Assembly (NCBI RefSeq): GCF_008329535.1
Contig: NZ_NPKR01000006.1
Span: forward strand, 1 to 64,000
DNA from: Mycolicibacterium sp. P1-18
Lineage (GTDB): Bacteria; Actinomycetota; Actinomycetes; Mycobacteriales; Mycobacteriaceae
Direction of reading: 5' to 3'
DNA: 64,000 nt
Both the position numbers and the translations under genes were made by a program. The notes under the pieces are model-generated. The model did no database searches. It saw only the letters and a list, made by a program, of their open reading frames with translations, and had not been told where the DNA came from. Positions 7,213 through 15,510 of this stretch are shown here, piece after piece. The first letter of the stretch is position 1, and each line of letters begins with the position of its first letter.

Positions 7213-8823
7213 CTACGCGTCGCCGCCGCCTGCACTGCCCGAGCTGCCGCCCGTCCCGCCGGGGCCACCCGCACCTCCGGCACCACCGGCGCCGCCGGCA
7301 TTGGCCGTGCCACCGGACGCGGTGCCGCCATTTCCACCGGTGCCACCGTGGCCGCCCAGCCCATGGCCATTGCCACCGACTCCACCGCTACCGCCGGTGT
7401 TGGTCACCGGGCCCGATGCGTCTCCACCGTCACCGCCGGTAGCGCCGCTTCCGCCGTCGCCACCGCGACCACCCGATCCGCCCTGCGACGGTCCTGCGGT
7501 GGAGTTCGTCTTGCCGCCCGCGCCGCCGGTGCCACCGGCGCCACCCGCCGAACTGCCGCCCGCGCCCCCGGCTCCGCCGGTCGCCGTCGAACCGCTGCCG
7601 TCAGAGGTGGCGATACCGCCGCCACCGCCGGCGCCTCCGGAACCGAGGCTCGCCGCGCCACCGGCGCCGCCGGCACCACCGGTCGAATCGCCGTTGTCGG
7701 AATGGGAGAAGCCGCCGACGCCGCCGCCACCGCCACCGCCGCCCAGCAGACCGCCGCCACCGCCGGCCCCGCCGGAACCGCCCGTCGAATTGGCGCCGCC
7801 GGTGTCGTCGGCGGGCAGTGCGTTGTTGCTGTCACCGCCCGATCCACCCGTGCCTCCCGAACCGGCCAGCACGGCGCTGCCGCCGCGCCCCCCGGTGCCG
7901 CCGGTGCCCGACCCGGTGGTGGAGCTGCCATAGCCGGCGCTGCCGCCGTTGCCCGCGTTTCCGACCACCGATTGGCCGCCGTTGCCGCCGTCCCCACCGG
8001 TCGCGGTCCCGTCCTCGCTGAAGGCTCCGCCGCCGGCACCGCCCGCACCGCCGCCGCTGACCGACCCGCCGCCGCTGCCGCCGGTACCGCCGGTCGCGTT
8101 GCCGTTGAGCGCCTGAGCATCTCCACCGGCGCCGCCGCTGCCTGCGCTCCCGCTGACGAGGCCGCCCGAGCCGCCGTTGCCGCCCGCAGCTCCGATGGCG
8201 TCGGTCGCGGCCGCGGGACCAACCAACTGAATGTCGCTGCCGCCGTTGCCACCCTGCCCACCAAGACCGATGAGGCCCCCGCGCCCGCCGTTGCCGCCAG
8301 CGGTGGCGGCGGACAGCAGCGTTCCGTCGGCACCGTAGACCGCGTCCACGCCGTTGCCACCGCTACCGCCGTTGCCGATCAGGAACCCCGCGCTGCCACC
8401 GACGCCGCCCAGTGCGCCCGCACCTCCGTTGCCCCACAGCAAGCCGGCGTTGCCACCGTTGCACGGAGCCGTGCACGTGGCCGCGTCGGCGTCGATGCCG
8501 TCGCCGATCAGCCAACCGCCCGGTCCGATGATCGGCTGGAACGTGAAGGTGTTGGCCGCCGCTGCCAACGCGGTCGGCGTTGGCGATCCGGCGGTTCCGA
8601 CGAGTGCACAGCCCGAAATTGGCAGACAGTCCAAAGCCGTTGTACTGAGCGCGAACTCGGTCGACGCGAGCCGAACATCCACCGCGCTGGGTGGCGCCGC
8701 CGGTTCGCTGTTCGGGGGCGATGCGAGCAGGAGACCCACTCCCACCATCACCGCCCCCGTCACTCCCGTTGCGACGTACTGACGAACCGACGTCCGCTGC
8801 GCGGACAAGCCTTGAATGGACAA
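7213..8823 (-). CDS. PGRS-like Gly/Ala-rich repetitive surface protein without a PE domain
   Basis: 536 residues. Residues 1-18 are basic and polar, followed by one hydrophobic segment (about 19-35, VATGVTGAVMVGVGLLLASP) that could be a signal anchor. Then comes a unique region of about 90 residues with paired cysteines (LDCLPISGC; ATCTAPCNGG). From about residue 125 to the end it is almost entirely GGxGG/GGAGG-type PGRS repeat (GGNGGRGGLIGLGGQGGNGG is typical). No PE domain precedes the repeats. The TTG start is supported by a near-ideal AAGGAGG seven bases upstream (8831-8837). The promoter region carries the element shared with the glycan operon, so it is probably co-regulated. Expected at the cell surface; function unknown. 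Confidence 0.78.
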   Translation of the reverse strand: MSIQGLSAQRTSVRQYVATGVTGAVMVGVGLLLASPPNSEPAAPPSAVDVRLASTEFALSTTALDCLPISGCALVGTAGSPTPTALAAAANTFTFQPIIGPGGWLIGDGIDADAATCTAPCNGGNAGLLWGNGGAGALGGVGGSAGFLIGNGGSGGNGVDAVYGADGTLLSAATAGGNGGRGGLIGLGGQGGNGGSDIQLVGPAAATDAIGAAGGNGGSGGLVSGSAGSGGAGGDAQALNGNATGGTGGSGGGSVSGGGAGGAGGGAFSEDGTATGGDGGNGGQSVVGNAGNGGSAGYGSSTTGSGTGGTGGRGGSAVLAGSGGTGGSGGDSNNALPADDTGGANSTGGSGGAGGGGGLLGGGGGGGGVGGFSHSDNGDSTGGAGGAGGAASLGSGGAGGGGGIATSDGSGSTATGGAGGAGGSSAGGAGGTGGAGGKTNSTAGPSQGGSGGRGGDGGSGATGGDGGDASGPVTNTGGSGGVGGNGHGLGGHGGTGGNGGTASGGTANAGGAGGAGGAGGPGGTGGSSGSAGGGDA

Positions 8824-9141
8824 GGTGAAACCTCCTTGATGCGAGAGAACCGACGACCCCCGTGCGCTGCGATCTCAACGAATCCGTAGCTCCCGGCCCC
8901 ACCAACTATCGGCGTCCGCCCGGGTCGGCACATGAGTCATCGGAGCGAACTTCCGCCAGGACCGGGCCTAGTTCCCGACCCACCCCGCGCGGCGACGGTG
9001 CGGCGTGCGCGACACTCTGCGGCCGACGCACCGAAGCGCGTTCGTCCCCGACGACGCCAAACGCCCCGTCGCGGCACGTCCTCTGATGCGATGGGCCTAG
9101 TTCTGCCACCGGTGTCGTCCAAATCCCCGGTGCCATGGGAA
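8824..9141. other. 318-bp intergenic promoter region
   Basis: This stretch separates the end of the glycan operon from the PGRS-like gene. It holds a strong ribosome site (8831-8837) and the shared promoter element (8903-8971). Further CTAG-centred sequences occur at 9094-9106 (GGGCCTAGTTCTG) and overlapping the next gene's stop at 9137-9149. Short open frames on both strands here show no family features and I do not call them genes. Confidence 0.6.
8903..8971 (-). promoter_or_regulatory. Shared promoter element, copy A (PGRS-like gene)
   Basis: Blocks shared with copy B, read on the plus strand: CAACTATCGG (8903-8912), CATCGGAGCGAA (8938-8949) and CTAG (8968-8971). The last two blocks are spaced identically in A and B (30 bases between their starts), and the first lies 35 against 36 bases from the second. 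Read in the gene's direction, the inner block gives GATAGTTG, a plausible -10, about 80 bases before the TTG start. The outer blocks would sit at or above -35, as expected for an activator site. Confidence 0.6.
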
Positions 9142-9264
9142 CTAGTCAGTCCTCTGCGGGATGACCGATCGCAGTTTCACGACGATGGCGACGTCGACGG
9201 CCAAGAGACCCAGGACGACCGCGACGTACGAGGCCGAGAAGAGGATGGCCACGCGTCTTACCAT
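9142..9264 (-). CDS. 40-residue single-pass membrane protein
   Basis: A very short gene, starting MVRRVAILFSASYVAVVLGL and ending in polar KLRSVIPQRTD, with one membrane segment of about 25 residues. Its ATG (9262-9264) overlaps the preceding GNAT gene's end (ATGGTAA), matching the overlap pattern throughout this operon. A longer in-frame start at 9342 would overlap the GNAT gene by 85 bases and is less likely. Last gene of the operon. It may be a small membrane subunit or adaptor for the export machinery (inference); nothing more specific is visible. Confidence 0.5.
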   Translation of the reverse strand: MVRRVAILFSASYVAVVLGLLAVDVAIVVKLRSVIPQRTD

Positions 9265-10106
9265 GGCACGCAGACGAGTTCGCTGTAGAGATCGTCGATC
9301 TGCGTCGGTTCCAAACTCGCGCTCCGGTACATCTTGGGCCAACTCTCCAACTTGAACGACATGGCCGGCGCGTATCCGATGACGCGTCGCTCGGCCATGG
9401 TCGCCACCAGCCCGCGGCGCAACAACAGGTGACGGGTGACCGAAATCAGCGCACGGCGGAACAGTTCCGGGTTCCCCACGTAGAGGATCGTGGCGAACAA
9501 CGGCACGCCCCTGAACCGGTATGCGCGATACATGACGTAGCAGGATTCGGTGCCACGCATGATCACCAGATGGCGTGCGGCGAGCGCTCGGGCGTGGTCT
9601 CGGTAGAGGACGAGCTCCGACCCGACGAGGGTTCGTTCGATGACGTCCGGATCGGCGCTGATCCTCGTCCGCCCGAAGCCTCGCGGCCAGGGCAGGTTGG
9701 GCACCAGGGAGGCCGACGTGTCGAGGGGCCGAAACTTGAAGAACTCGAGTATCTCTCGCGGTCCCTCATCCGGAGACAGGACGGTCACGCTGTATCCGTC
9801 CTGCGCCAACAGCGCCTTCAACAGCAAGATGCTCCGCGATCGGTAATGGGGCAGAACGCACCACGAACCCATGTTGCAGAGCCGTTCGACGCGACCGGCG
9901 AGGAGTCGGTCGGAGTAGAGCGCCAACAGGGTTCCGACGATTCGCCCCCCGTCGCGCAGCATGAAGCCGCGATTGGGCGCCGTCACCTCCCACGGCACCG
10001 CTGCGAGCGATTGGGCCCACGACACTCGGCCGTCGTGATGGGCGCCCAGGAACTCGGAGACCGCGTCCACGTCGGCCTCCGTGATGGGAACGACGTCGAC
10101 GGTCAT
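9258..10106 (-). CDS. GNAT-like N-acyltransferase
   Basis: 282 residues starting at the ATG 10104-10106 that overlaps the aminomutase stop (ATGA). The N-terminal half looks like a GNAT fold: VDVVPITEADVDAVSEFLG at the start, GGRIVGTLLALYSDR as the central strands, and CNMGSWCVLPHYRSRSILLL in the position of the acyl-CoA binding segment. A C-terminal half of about 130 residues is less typical. Placement beside a KamA-type enzyme recalls the archaeal ablA-ablB pair, in which the GNAT acetylates beta-lysine. Here it could instead move an aminoacyl group from the carrier protein to a sugar amine. Both are inferences; the acyl donor cannot be read from sequence. Confidence 0.65.
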   Translation of the reverse strand: MTVDVVPITEADVDAVSEFLGAHHDGRVSWAQSLAAVPWEVTAPNRGFMLRDGGRIVGTLLALYSDRLLAGRVERLCNMGSWCVLPHYRSRSILLLKALLAQDGYSVTVLSPDEGPREILEFFKFRPLDTSASLVPNLPWPRGFGRTRISADPDVIERTLVGSELVLYRDHARALAARHLVIMRGTESCYVMYRAYRFRGVPLFATILYVGNPELFRRALISVTRHLLLRRGLVATMAERRVIGYAPAMSFKLESWPKMYRSASLEPTQIDDLYSELVCVPW

Positions 10107-11521
10107 CCCGCACGCCGCGGCGAACGACCGCACTGCCGCCGCCACCACGCCTGCCCGGCCGCCGGCAGGCTGTCGATCGGGTCGTAGAACGGGTAGACGC
10201 CGTTGAACGCGTCGACGTCCGACGCGTCGAGACCCGTGCGATAGTTCTTGCTCCAATAGGAGACTCCGCGGGTGCGGTCGTAACGCGACACCTGATGGAC
10301 CCAACGCTTGCCGACATACGGTACGTCACAGACGATTCGGGGCGTCGCAAAGCCGGGCAGGTACCCCATGATCGACAGCTGCAGTTCCTGCGCCTCCCAC
10401 AGGGCGATTCGCCAGTGTTCGGCGTTGGGAATCATGTCGCACATGTAGAAGTAGTACGGCAGGATGTTCGCCTCACCCTGCAACGCGAAGCAGAGGTCGA
10501 GCAGATCGTCGGCGGTGGCGTTCACCCCCCGCATCAGGACGCCCTGGTTGCGAACGTCCCGCAATCCGGCATCCAGCAGCGCGCGGGTCGCCTCCGCGAC
10601 CAGTGGAGTGACCGACTGCACGTGGTTGACGTGGGTGTGCAGGGCCATGTTGACGCGGCGCGACGCCGCCAACCGGGCGATCCGACCGATCCCGTCGACG
10701 ACCTCGGGCTGCAGCCAGTGCTGAGGAAGCGCCGCAAGGGCCTTCGACGCCAAGCGGATGTCGCGAATCGTGTCGATGTCGAGCAACTGCAAGAGGAACG
10801 ACTCGAGCCGCGGCCACGGGACGTTCGCGACGTCGCCACCTGACACCACGACGTCCCGCACCGTCGGCGTTGCGCGCAGATAGTCCAGCATCCGCTCCTG
10901 CCGATCGGCTGGGCGCAGTGTGAGTCTGGCCTTGGCGACCGACGGCGTCGAGTTGCCGACCAGGTCCATCCGGGTGCAGTGCCCGCAGTACTGCGGGCAC
11001 GTCGACAGCATTTCGGCCAAGACCTTTGTCGGGTACCGGTGGGTCAGACCCTCGACGACCCACATGTCGCTCTCGTGCAACGAATCCCGCTCGGCGAAGG
11101 GGTGTGATCCCCATTCCGGCTCGCGGTCACTCAGCACCGGCAGCATGTACCGCCTGATTGGATCCGCATAGAACGCCTCGGTGAACTGGTTTCGCCCCGC
11201 AGGGGCTTGGGGCACCATCGTGTTCAGCATCTGCGGTGGCAAGAGCATCGACATCGTCGCCCGCTCTTGTTGATCGGCAGCCAGGTCGGCGAAGAACCCG
11301 TCGTCGAGCAACGAGCCCGTCACCGCACGGAGCTGCTCGATGCTCTTGATCGAGTGAGACCGTTGCCACTGCGCATTTCGCCAGTCTGCCTCCGAGACCG
11401 TCGCCCACCCCGGGTAGCGGGTCCAGTCGGGCTCGGTCAACTCCCGGCGTCGGTAGGTATAGGGCTGGTCCACGGCGGCGGTGAAGCCCGCCGTGTCGTC
11501 GAGATCTTCCAGAGTGGTCAT
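10103..11521 (-). CDS. Radical-SAM/PLP aminomutase, KamA family (probable lysine 2,3-aminomutase)
   Basis: 472 residues. The radical-SAM cluster motif CPQYCGHC gives Cys175, Cys179 and Cys182 (CxxxCxxC). VVVSGGD at about 224-230 is the SAM-binding strand. The C-terminal region aligns by eye with lysine 2,3-aminomutase: Lys405 (PYVGK) falls at the PLP lysine (K337 of the clostridial enzyme), and Asp362 (YMCDMIPNAEHWR) and Asp399 (IVCDVP) fall at D293 and D330, which hold the lysine side-chain ammonium. Glutamate 2,3-aminomutases replace both aspartates. This favours L-lysine to L-beta-lysine. ATGA overlaps with both neighbours. Confidence 0.85.
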   Translation of the reverse strand: MTTLEDLDDTAGFTAAVDQPYTYRRRELTEPDWTRYPGWATVSEADWRNAQWQRSHSIKSIEQLRAVTGSLLDDGFFADLAADQQERATMSMLLPPQMLNTMVPQAPAGRNQFTEAFYADPIRRYMLPVLSDREPEWGSHPFAERDSLHESDMWVVEGLTHRYPTKVLAEMLSTCPQYCGHCTRMDLVGNSTPSVAKARLTLRPADRQERMLDYLRATPTVRDVVVSGGDVANVPWPRLESFLLQLLDIDTIRDIRLASKALAALPQHWLQPEVVDGIGRIARLAASRRVNMALHTHVNHVQSVTPLVAEATRALLDAGLRDVRNQGVLMRGVNATADDLLDLCFALQGEANILPYYFYMCDMIPNAEHWRIALWEAQELQLSIMGYLPGFATPRIVCDVPYVGKRWVHQVSRYDRTRGVSYWSKNYRTGLDASDVDAFNGVYPFYDPIDSLPAAGQAWWRRQCGRSPRRAG

Positions 11522-12906
11522 AACGCTGCCGCCTTTCGCGGATCGGCGCCAACGTCGGCGCCATGAATGAGTTCGTTGGCTGCCCGTCGGCCCGACCTGA
11601 TTGCGCCCTCCATCAGGCCGAAGAACTCGAGGCTGGTCTCGGTGCCTGCCCAATGGACCCGGCCGTGCGGTTCGGTCAACGTCGGCCCGAGCCGCATCCA
11701 GTCGCCGGGCCCGAACAACGCGGCGTAACAACCCTTGCTGTACCGGTCCTCAAGCCAGTCGGTGACCGAGCACTTCGTCGGAGCGGGCAGCTGCGGAAAC
11801 AGCCTGCGCGCGTGGGCGAGCACCGCATCCGCCTTCGCCGGCAGCGACAGTCGGCTGAAGGGGCCAGCCGCCGCACCCGTGACGAAGCCGGTCAGAATCC
11901 CGGCGGAGCCATCGGCCGGCGAATCGTCGACGGTCGACAGCAGCGGACCATCCGCACTCACGGACCAACCGGACAGGCCGTGGTCGCGCCACAGCGGCGA
12001 CGGGTAGCTCAGGTGTACCTTCACGGCACATCCGCGGCCGGTGGCCACCGTCGCCCGGGGCGCGGTCAGACCGGGCCGAAATTCGATCTGCTGCGCCAGT
12101 CGCGGCGGAAGTGCGACGACCACGTAATCGGCGCGGTGCTCCGACGTCGAGCCGTCCGCCGTGGAGACGGCGTGTACGACGACGTCGCTGCCCGACTGCT
12201 CGACCGCCCGGACCTCCCGCGCCAACCGGACCCGACTGTCGAGCCGACGTGCGAGCGCCTCACAGAGTTGGTGCGCACCACCGTCTATCCGCCACTCCTG
12301 CGCGCCACCCTTGAAGGCGTTGAGGAAGCGGATTCCGCCGCCGGAGCGCAGATAGAACGCCATGTGGAGGACCGAGATCAGCGCCGGATCGGCTGCCATC
12401 ATCTCACCGATGAACATGGGGAAGAAGGCCCGTGCGGCGGGATGTTCAATCTCCTCGGCCACCCACTGCGCCACCGTCATCCCGTCGAGGTAGTCCGCCC
12501 TGGCGCTCGTCCACGGTGCGTCCGGACACACCTCCGCGACGAGGCCTTCGAGTCGATCGAAGAGGTCGCCGAGCGCGACGGCGTCCAGGGGCGGCACCCG
12601 GCTTGCCGCCGTCGTCCGCGTGTCCGACAACAGGAAGGTGCTGTCTCCCAACATCTCCGTCGACGCCAGCCGAAGGCCGTTCTCACGCAGCATCGTGAGC
12701 AGTTCGGTGTGCCGCACGCCGAGATAGGCCGCGCCTCCGTCGGCGACGACCGTCGGCGACATCGGGACGCCGTGCACACGGCCGCCCACCCGTTCTCTGG
12801 CCTCGAGTACCGTCACCTCGGCACCCGCCGTGGCCAGGTCGACGGCGGCAGTCAGTCCGGCCAAGCCGGCTCCGATGACGACGACCCGCATGTCCCCGGT
12901 AGTCAT
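11518..12906 (-). CDS. FAD-dependent flavin amine oxidase
   Basis: 462 residues of the monoamine-oxidase superfamily. The N-terminal dinucleotide motif VVVIGAGLAGLTAA is followed by EARERVGGRV. The C-terminal HWAGTETSLEFFGLMEGAIRS is the second FAD-binding motif. The start (ATG 12904-12906) overlaps the carrier-protein stop as ATGA. Between a carrier protein and an aminomutase, the likely substrate is an amino acid or amine, free or carrier-bound, oxidised at a C-N bond (inference). Nothing in the sequence fixes the substrate. Confidence 0.85.
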   Translation of the reverse strand: MTTGDMRVVVIGAGLAGLTAAVDLATAGAEVTVLEARERVGGRVHGVPMSPTVVADGGAAYLGVRHTELLTMLRENGLRLASTEMLGDSTFLLSDTRTTAASRVPPLDAVALGDLFDRLEGLVAEVCPDAPWTSARADYLDGMTVAQWVAEEIEHPAARAFFPMFIGEMMAADPALISVLHMAFYLRSGGGIRFLNAFKGGAQEWRIDGGAHQLCEALARRLDSRVRLAREVRAVEQSGSDVVVHAVSTADGSTSEHRADYVVVALPPRLAQQIEFRPGLTAPRATVATGRGCAVKVHLSYPSPLWRDHGLSGWSVSADGPLLSTVDDSPADGSAGILTGFVTGAAAGPFSRLSLPAKADAVLAHARRLFPQLPAPTKCSVTDWLEDRYSKGCYAALFGPGDWMRLGPTLTEPHGRVHWAGTETSLEFFGLMEGAIRSGRRAANELIHGADVGADPRKAAAL

Positions 12907-13124
12907 GGCGCGACCGCGACGAGCTTCGAGGCCAGTCCCTCGGGCGTGGGTTGGTCGACGAACTCCTCGTAGTCCAGCTCCGTCCCGAAGTCCCGAGCGA
13001 TCGCGCTGAGTACCCTCGTCGCCAACAGGGAGTCGCCACCGAGTTCGAAGAAGTCCGAATTCGATTCCACCCGGGGCGTCTCGAGGACCCTTCGGAAGAT
13101 CTCGATGACGTGGTCTTGGTTCAT
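12903..13124 (-). CDS. Stand-alone peptidyl/acyl carrier protein
   Basis: 73 residues with the phosphopantetheine site DFFELGGDSLLATR; Ser32 is the attachment residue. GGDSL is typical of NRPS-type carriers. It is linked by ATGA overlaps to the adenylation enzyme upstream and the amine oxidase downstream, so it most likely carries the amino acid activated by that enzyme as a thioester. It needs a phosphopantetheinyl transferase, which is not in this window. Confidence 0.92.
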   Translation of the reverse strand: MNQDHVIEIFRRVLETPRVESNSDFFELGGDSLLATRVLSAIARDFGTELDYEEFVDQPTPEGLASKLVAVAP

Positions 13125-14650
13125 TGGCGTGCTCCTTCGTTGTCTTCAGTGGTTGCGGCACGCTGCGTGGCCGCTCGGTCGACTTTTCCGCTGGCGGTGT
13201 ACGCCAGCGCCGCAACGAACGTCACGCGACCCGGTACGAACTGATGCGGTAGTCGCTCGCGCAGATAGGTCTTCAGCTCTGGTGGCGTGACGCAGGCGGT
13301 CACGACGACGTACGCGCTGAGCGACATCTGACCGAGCCGAGGTTCGCCCAGCACCACCGCCGCCGCGACTGCCGGGTGACCGTTCAACTGCGCTTCGACC
13401 TCGGCCGGGTCGACGCGGACCCCGAGAACCTTCACCTGGTCGTCGAGTCGACCGCGCGGATACAGCAGTCCCCGTTCGCCACGGGTGACGATGTCACCGG
13501 TGCGAAACCAACGGGTGGGCCCGGTTCCGTGGTCTTCGACCGGGAATTCCGTCGCGGTGCGGTCGGCCAAGCCCAGATACCCGGTGGCGAGGCAGGCACC
13601 CGACACCAGCAGCTCGCCGTCCTCGGTGACGTAGTCGGTCACGTGCGGCAGCGCCCGGCCAATCGGAGCATCGTTTGCGGCGCAGCCGATGTCGGCGTGC
13701 GGACCGGCGAGCTGCACCGCGTGGGTGATCATGGTCGTCTCGGTACACCCGTAGGTGTTGAGCAACGAGACGTCGGCGTGGCCCAGCTCCCGCCACTGTC
13801 GTAGCCGAGTGGGATCCACCCGTTCTCCGCCGATCACCACCAGCCGGATGCAGGCAGGGAGCGCGATGCCGCCTTCGTGAAGGTAGAGGACGAGTTCGTG
13901 CCAGAACGCCGTCGGAAGGTCCACTACCGTGACCTCGCGCAGCGCGAGCATGCGAACGAAGCGCGGGAACGACTTGGTATGGGCCTCGTCGTCGAAGACC
14001 AGGGTCGCTCGGGACGTCAGCGCGGGAAGGATCTCTTCCAGACACGTATCCCAACCGAGAGAGGCGAACTGGAGCACGCGATCCTCGGGCCGGAGCGCGA
14101 ACGCGTCCCGCAACGCCCGTACCGTCGTCGTCAGCGAATGCCGGGAGACGACAACCGGCTTCGGGACTCCAGTCGACCCGGACGTGCACAGTACGTACGC
14201 CGCATCACCCGGTCGCGGAGCGTCCGACGTAGGCTCCGGGCCGACGGCGACGCGGTCGCGGCCAACCACCTCGACCGGCAGGTCCGTCGCGCCCCAATCG
14301 TCGCCGGTGATGGCATGGAACCGATCCAGGCCGAGCACTGCGGCGAGTGCGCTCTTGCGCGCGGCTGGCAGGCCGGCGTCGATCGGGCAGTAGCCGGCCC
14401 CGGCCCGAAGCGCTCCGAGGAGGTGCACGACCACCGCGGGCGTGTGCGACACCAGTGCGCCGACGAGATCGACTGCAGCGGAGTCCGTTCGGTGCATGCG
14501 GTAGTGCGCCGCGGCGGCGTCGACGCGCTCCGCGAGAGCGGAGTAGGTGACCGCGACGCCGTTGTGGACGACGGCGGGATGGTCCGGCCGGTCCCGAACC
14601 GCGGTGACGAAGTCCGCCACCACGTCGTTGTCCGCCAGGACGGAGCTCAT
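13121..14650 (-). CDS. Stand-alone amino-acid adenylation enzyme (NRPS A-domain type)
   Basis: 509 residues of the ANL superfamily. Core motifs: A3 LCTSGSTGVPKP at 154-165, A5 NTYGCTETT at 298-306, A7/A8 RGLLYPRGRLDDQVKVLGVR, and A10 YTASGKVDR with catalytic Lys489. The A4 region QFASLGWDTCLEEIL keeps an Asp (D201) where GrsA has D235, the residue that binds the substrate amino group, so an amino acid rather than a fatty or aryl acid is expected. There is no condensation or thioesterase domain. The ATG at 14648-14650 overlaps the GH16 stop (ATGA). It presumably loads the adjacent carrier protein with lysine, beta-lysine or a related residue (inference). Confidence 0.88.
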   Translation of the reverse strand: MSSVLADNDVVADFVTAVRDRPDHPAVVHNGVAVTYSALAERVDAAAAHYRMHRTDSAAVDLVGALVSHTPAVVVHLLGALRAGAGYCPIDAGLPAARKSALAAVLGLDRFHAITGDDWGATDLPVEVVGRDRVAVGPEPTSDAPRPGDAAYVLCTSGSTGVPKPVVVSRHSLTTTVRALRDAFALRPEDRVLQFASLGWDTCLEEILPALTSRATLVFDDEAHTKSFPRFVRMLALREVTVVDLPTAFWHELVLYLHEGGIALPACIRLVVIGGERVDPTRLRQWRELGHADVSLLNTYGCTETTMITHAVQLAGPHADIGCAANDAPIGRALPHVTDYVTEDGELLVSGACLATGYLGLADRTATEFPVEDHGTGPTRWFRTGDIVTRGERGLLYPRGRLDDQVKVLGVRVDPAEVEAQLNGHPAVAAAVVLGEPRLGQMSLSAYVVVTACVTPPELKTYLRERLPHQFVPGRVTFVAALAYTASGKVDRAATQRAATTEDNEGARQ

Positions 14651-15501
14651 CGGTAGAACCTCACCCAGTCGACCGTCATCTGTTTGGGTAGGACGCCCCT
14701 TCCGAGCGGACCCGGCCAGATGCCACCCACGGCGAGGTTGAGGACGGCGAAGTAGGGGGTGTCGTAGATCCACTGCTGGCCGGGGGGCAGATCGGCGGGC
14801 GTGACGGTCGCCAGGGCGTTCTCGTCGATGCCGAACACCAGGTGGCCGGATTGCTTGGACAGCCAATACGTGTGGAAGTCGTCGGCGAGGCCACCCACCT
14901 GCGAGGTGAGCTGAAGCTGCGAGTGCGAGGAGTTGCCACGTTGGCCCTCGACACGTGGACCGATGACCGTGAAGTAGGCCGTCGACGCACTGTTGAGCAA
15001 CTCGACGACGTCGATCTCACCGCTCGCCGGCCAGCCGACCTCGGGAAGTGATTGACCGAGCAACCAGAAAGCTGGTTGAAGTCCCTGTCCCGCAGGCATT
15101 TTGATGCGGGCGGCCACCACGCCCTCGGTGACGTCCACCTTGCCCTGGGTGTTCAGTCGGGCTGACGTGACGTGGCCGTCGTCGTCGCGGGCGTTGATTA
15201 CCAGGTGCCCGGCACCGTCCTGTCGGATGTTGGCGGGGTCGGCGGTGTAGGCCTGCGCTTCGCCGGCCCCCCATCCGACACCACCGGTCTCGATGTTCCA
15301 CATCGCCGGGTCGGGAGCCGAGTTCGACGGCCCGTCGAAGTCGTCGGCGGCGTACAGCTGGTGCGACGCGGTGATCGCCGAGAACGAGCCGGCCGCCATG
15401 CCGCCCGGCTCGGCGTGGCACGTACCACCACTGCACGCCACGGTCGAGACCGCGAGTGCCACTGCGATTGGCGGGCGGAGTCTTTCGTACATCTTCGTCA
15501 C
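14647..15501 (-). CDS. Exported glycoside hydrolase family 16 protein
   Basis: 284 residues. An N-terminal signal sequence (RLRPPIAVALAVSTVACSGG) ends at Cys23, a possible but imperfect lipobox. The GH16 catalytic motif ExDxxE is present as GEIDVVE (Glu162 nucleophile, Asp164, Glu167 acid/base), with typical surrounding strands such as QPAFWLLGQ and DFHTYWLSK. GH16 enzymes cleave or transglycosylate beta-1,3/1,4-glucans and galactans. In an assembly operon it would process, release or cross-link the exported glycan. The start is the GTG at 15501, nine bases after the GT-C-like gene; an ATG at 15492 is an alternative. Confidence 0.88.
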   Translation of the reverse strand: MTKMYERLRPPIAVALAVSTVACSGGTCHAEPGGMAAGSFSAITASHQLYAADDFDGPSNSAPDPAMWNIETGGVGWGAGEAQAYTADPANIRQDGAGHLVINARDDDGHVTSARLNTQGKVDVTEGVVAARIKMPAGQGLQPAFWLLGQSLPEVGWPASGEIDVVELLNSASTAYFTVIGPRVEGQRGNSSHSQLQLTSQVGGLADDFHTYWLSKQSGHLVFGIDENALATVTPADLPPGQQWIYDTPYFAVLNLAVGGIWPGPLGRGVLPKQMTVDWVRFYR

Positions 15502-15510
15502 GTTCTGTAC

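Noticed and set aside
7250..8450. Regularly repeated GCCGCC/ACCGCC units, examined as a possible CRISPR array or tandem repeat.
   Set aside because: The unit length is irregular, there are no unique spacers, and the repetition is explained by PGRS codons.
7195..8889. Long plus-strand open frames opposite the PGRS-like gene (over 500 codons).
   Set aside because: The frames are Ala/Arg/Thr or Pro-rich shadows of GGxGG codons. The minus-strand reading has a strong ribosome site and real PGRS repeats.
8906..9136. Short minus-strand frame of 76 codons between the operon and the PGRS-like gene.
   Set aside because: No ribosome site, Arg/Pro-rich composition without structure, and it overlaps the conserved promoter element.
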